From JAWXUE01 sp044432865 (GTDB lineage Bacteria; Bacillota_I; Bacilli_A; Acholeplasmatales; Anaeroplasmataceae): a stretch of DNA of 29,495 nt. This document shows positions 28,690 through 29,495 of this stretch, in pieces. Below the pieces are notes generated by a model. That model was not told the origin of the DNA. It made no database searches and was given only the letters and a program-made list of their open reading frames with translations. Position 1 is the stretch's first letter, and each line of letters starts with the position of its first letter. Where the stretch lies: assembly GCA_044432865.1 (NCBI GenBank), contig JAWXUF010000012.1, forward strand, positions 1-29,495. Reading direction: 5' to 3'. The translations under genes and the position numbers were made by a program.

Positions 28690-29460
28690 ATGAACAAAGT
28701 AGAAATAACAGGTGTGAATACATCAAACTTAAAAACCTTACCAAATAAAGAAATGGTAATCTTATTAAAAGAAGTAAAGGAAGGAAATAAAGAATCAAGA
28801 GAAAAGATGATAGTTGGAAATTTAAAATTAATTCTTTCTGTATTAAAAAAATTTCAAAATAGAAGGGACAATATGGATGACTTATTCCAAGTAGGTGTTA
28901 TTGGATTAATGAAATCAATTGATAATTTCGATGATTCTCATAATGTACGTTTTAGCACATATGCTGTACCAATGATAATAGGTGAAATCAAAAGATATTT
29001 AAGAGACAACTCATCAATAAGAGTAAGTCGTTCTTTAAAAGATATTGCTTATAAATCAATTGCTATTAAAGATGAATATATTGCTAATCACGGAAGAGAA
29101 GCTACTGTTGAAGAAATAGCAAATAGATTAGAAGTTGACCCATTAGATGTTGTATTAGCATTTGAAGCAATTCAAGATACAATTTCAATGTCTACTCCAA
29201 TATTTGATAATGGTGGGGATGTAATTGAATTATCAGATCAAATAGCATCTAAAGAAGCAGTAGAATCAAATGTTATAAAAGATCATCAAGTTAAACATGC
29301 TTTAGCTAGTTTAACAGGAAGAGGTAAAACTATAATTTATGACCGTTATTTTAACAACAAAACACAAATGGAAATAGCAGCAGAATTAGGTATTTCACAA
29401 GCACAAGTATCAAGAATAGAAAAGACAGCTTTAAAGCAAATGAAAGAAGTAATAAGTTAA
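28690..29460 (+). CDS. sigG: Sporulation sigma factor sigma-G
   Basis: A 256-residue forespore sigma factor. The N terminus MNKVEITGVNTSNLKTLPN matches the sigma-G signature NKVEICGVDTSKL. Region 2 has DDLFQVGVIGLMKSIDNFD and NVRFSTYAVPMIIGEIKRYL, nearly identical to known sigma-G, and the region 4 helix-turn-helix is AAELGISQAQVSRIEK. The ATG at 28690 is selected by GAGGTGAG (28678-28685); a GTG at 28681 is in frame but would overlap that SD. The order spoIIGA-sigE-sigG with a 150-nt gap is as in B. subtilis. No confident sigma-F promoter was found in the gap, which is almost pure A/T. Confidence 0.97.
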   Translation: MNKVEITGVNTSNLKTLPNKEMVILLKEVKEGNKESREKMIVGNLKLILSVLKKFQNRRDNMDDLFQVGVIGLMKSIDNFDDSHNVRFSTYAVPMIIGEIKRYLRDNSSIRVSRSLKDIAYKSIAIKDEYIANHGREATVEEIANRLEVDPLDVVLAFEAIQDTISMSTPIFDNGGDVIELSDQIASKEAVESNVIKDHQVKHALASLTGRGKTIIYDRYFNNKTQMEIAAELGISQAQVSRIEKTALKQMKEVIS

Positions 29461-29495
29461 ATCACATTTATTAAATTAAATGTGATTTATTTTTT
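29459..29495 (+). terminator. Intrinsic terminator of sigG
   Basis: AAATCACATTTA (29459-29470) pairs with TAAATGTGATTT (29477-29488), followed by ATTTTTT to the window end. Confidence 0.9.

Noticed and set aside
1..29495. CRISPR arrays, IS elements, prophage or tRNA genes.
   Set aside because: No regularly spaced repeats, transposase or integrase motifs, or GTTCGA-type tRNA arms were seen on either strand.

Overview
The window is very AT-rich chromosomal DNA from a low-GC, spore-forming firmicute of the class Bacilli in the broad sense. TGA acts as a stop codon (rsmE/mtaB-type ATGA overlaps, mtaB and yqfD ends) and Trp is TGG, so this is code 11 and not the mycoplasma code. Sporulation genes (yqfC, yqfD, spoIIGA, sigE, sigG), a valine T-box and the B. 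subtilis-like order rsmE-mtaB ... yqfC-yqfD-phoH ... ybeY-cdd-era-yqzL-recO support this. The extreme AT content suggests one of the reduced, often uncultured lineages near Erysipelotrichia/Mycoplasmatota; the exact lineage is inference.

Layout. 1-120: a minus-strand leader with a terminator-like hairpin and the first codons of a gene running off the left edge. 200-4526: an unknown two-helix membrane protein, rsmE, mtaB and two paralogous membrane M28-type peptidase-like proteins, the second with its metal ligands lost. 4586-6856: yqfC-yqfD-phoH. 6956-9409: rpsU, a divergent nagA-like deacetylase and an M19 dipeptidase, each with its own promoter, inserted where pgpH is found in Bacillus. 9458-12007: ybeY-cdd-era-yqzL-recO, without dgkA. 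12142-12867: an orphan PyrK-like protein without the Fe-S cysteines. 12924-17684: a valine T-box ahead of a GNAT acetyltransferase, valS and a MATE exporter. 17773-18366: a cold-shock protein and a small unknown protein.

18406-27094 is an envelope-oriented accessory stretch: an amidase_2 lipoprotein and a DUF1294 membrane protein on the minus strand; a 1506-residue lipoprotein with Ig-like domains, a long helical region and a C-terminal tandem duplication; an adjoining membrane-anchored protein that shares part of the helical region; a candidate 83-nt structured RNA with its own promoter and terminator; a polysaccharide deacetylase lipoprotein; and an extended-SDR epimerase-like protein. 27180-29460 holds spoIIGA-sigE-sigG, with an unusually short SpoIIGA and a shortened pro-sigma-E leader.

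Two genome-wide habits are visible. Most promoters have a TGn extended -10 with a weak or absent -35. In many, the -10 box lies only 4-7 nt before the Shine-Dalgarno, implying 5' UTRs of about 10-15 nt. The best candidates for something undescribed are the large lipoprotein and its partner, the small RNA next to them, the dead M28 paralogue, and the cysteine-less PyrK-like protein.
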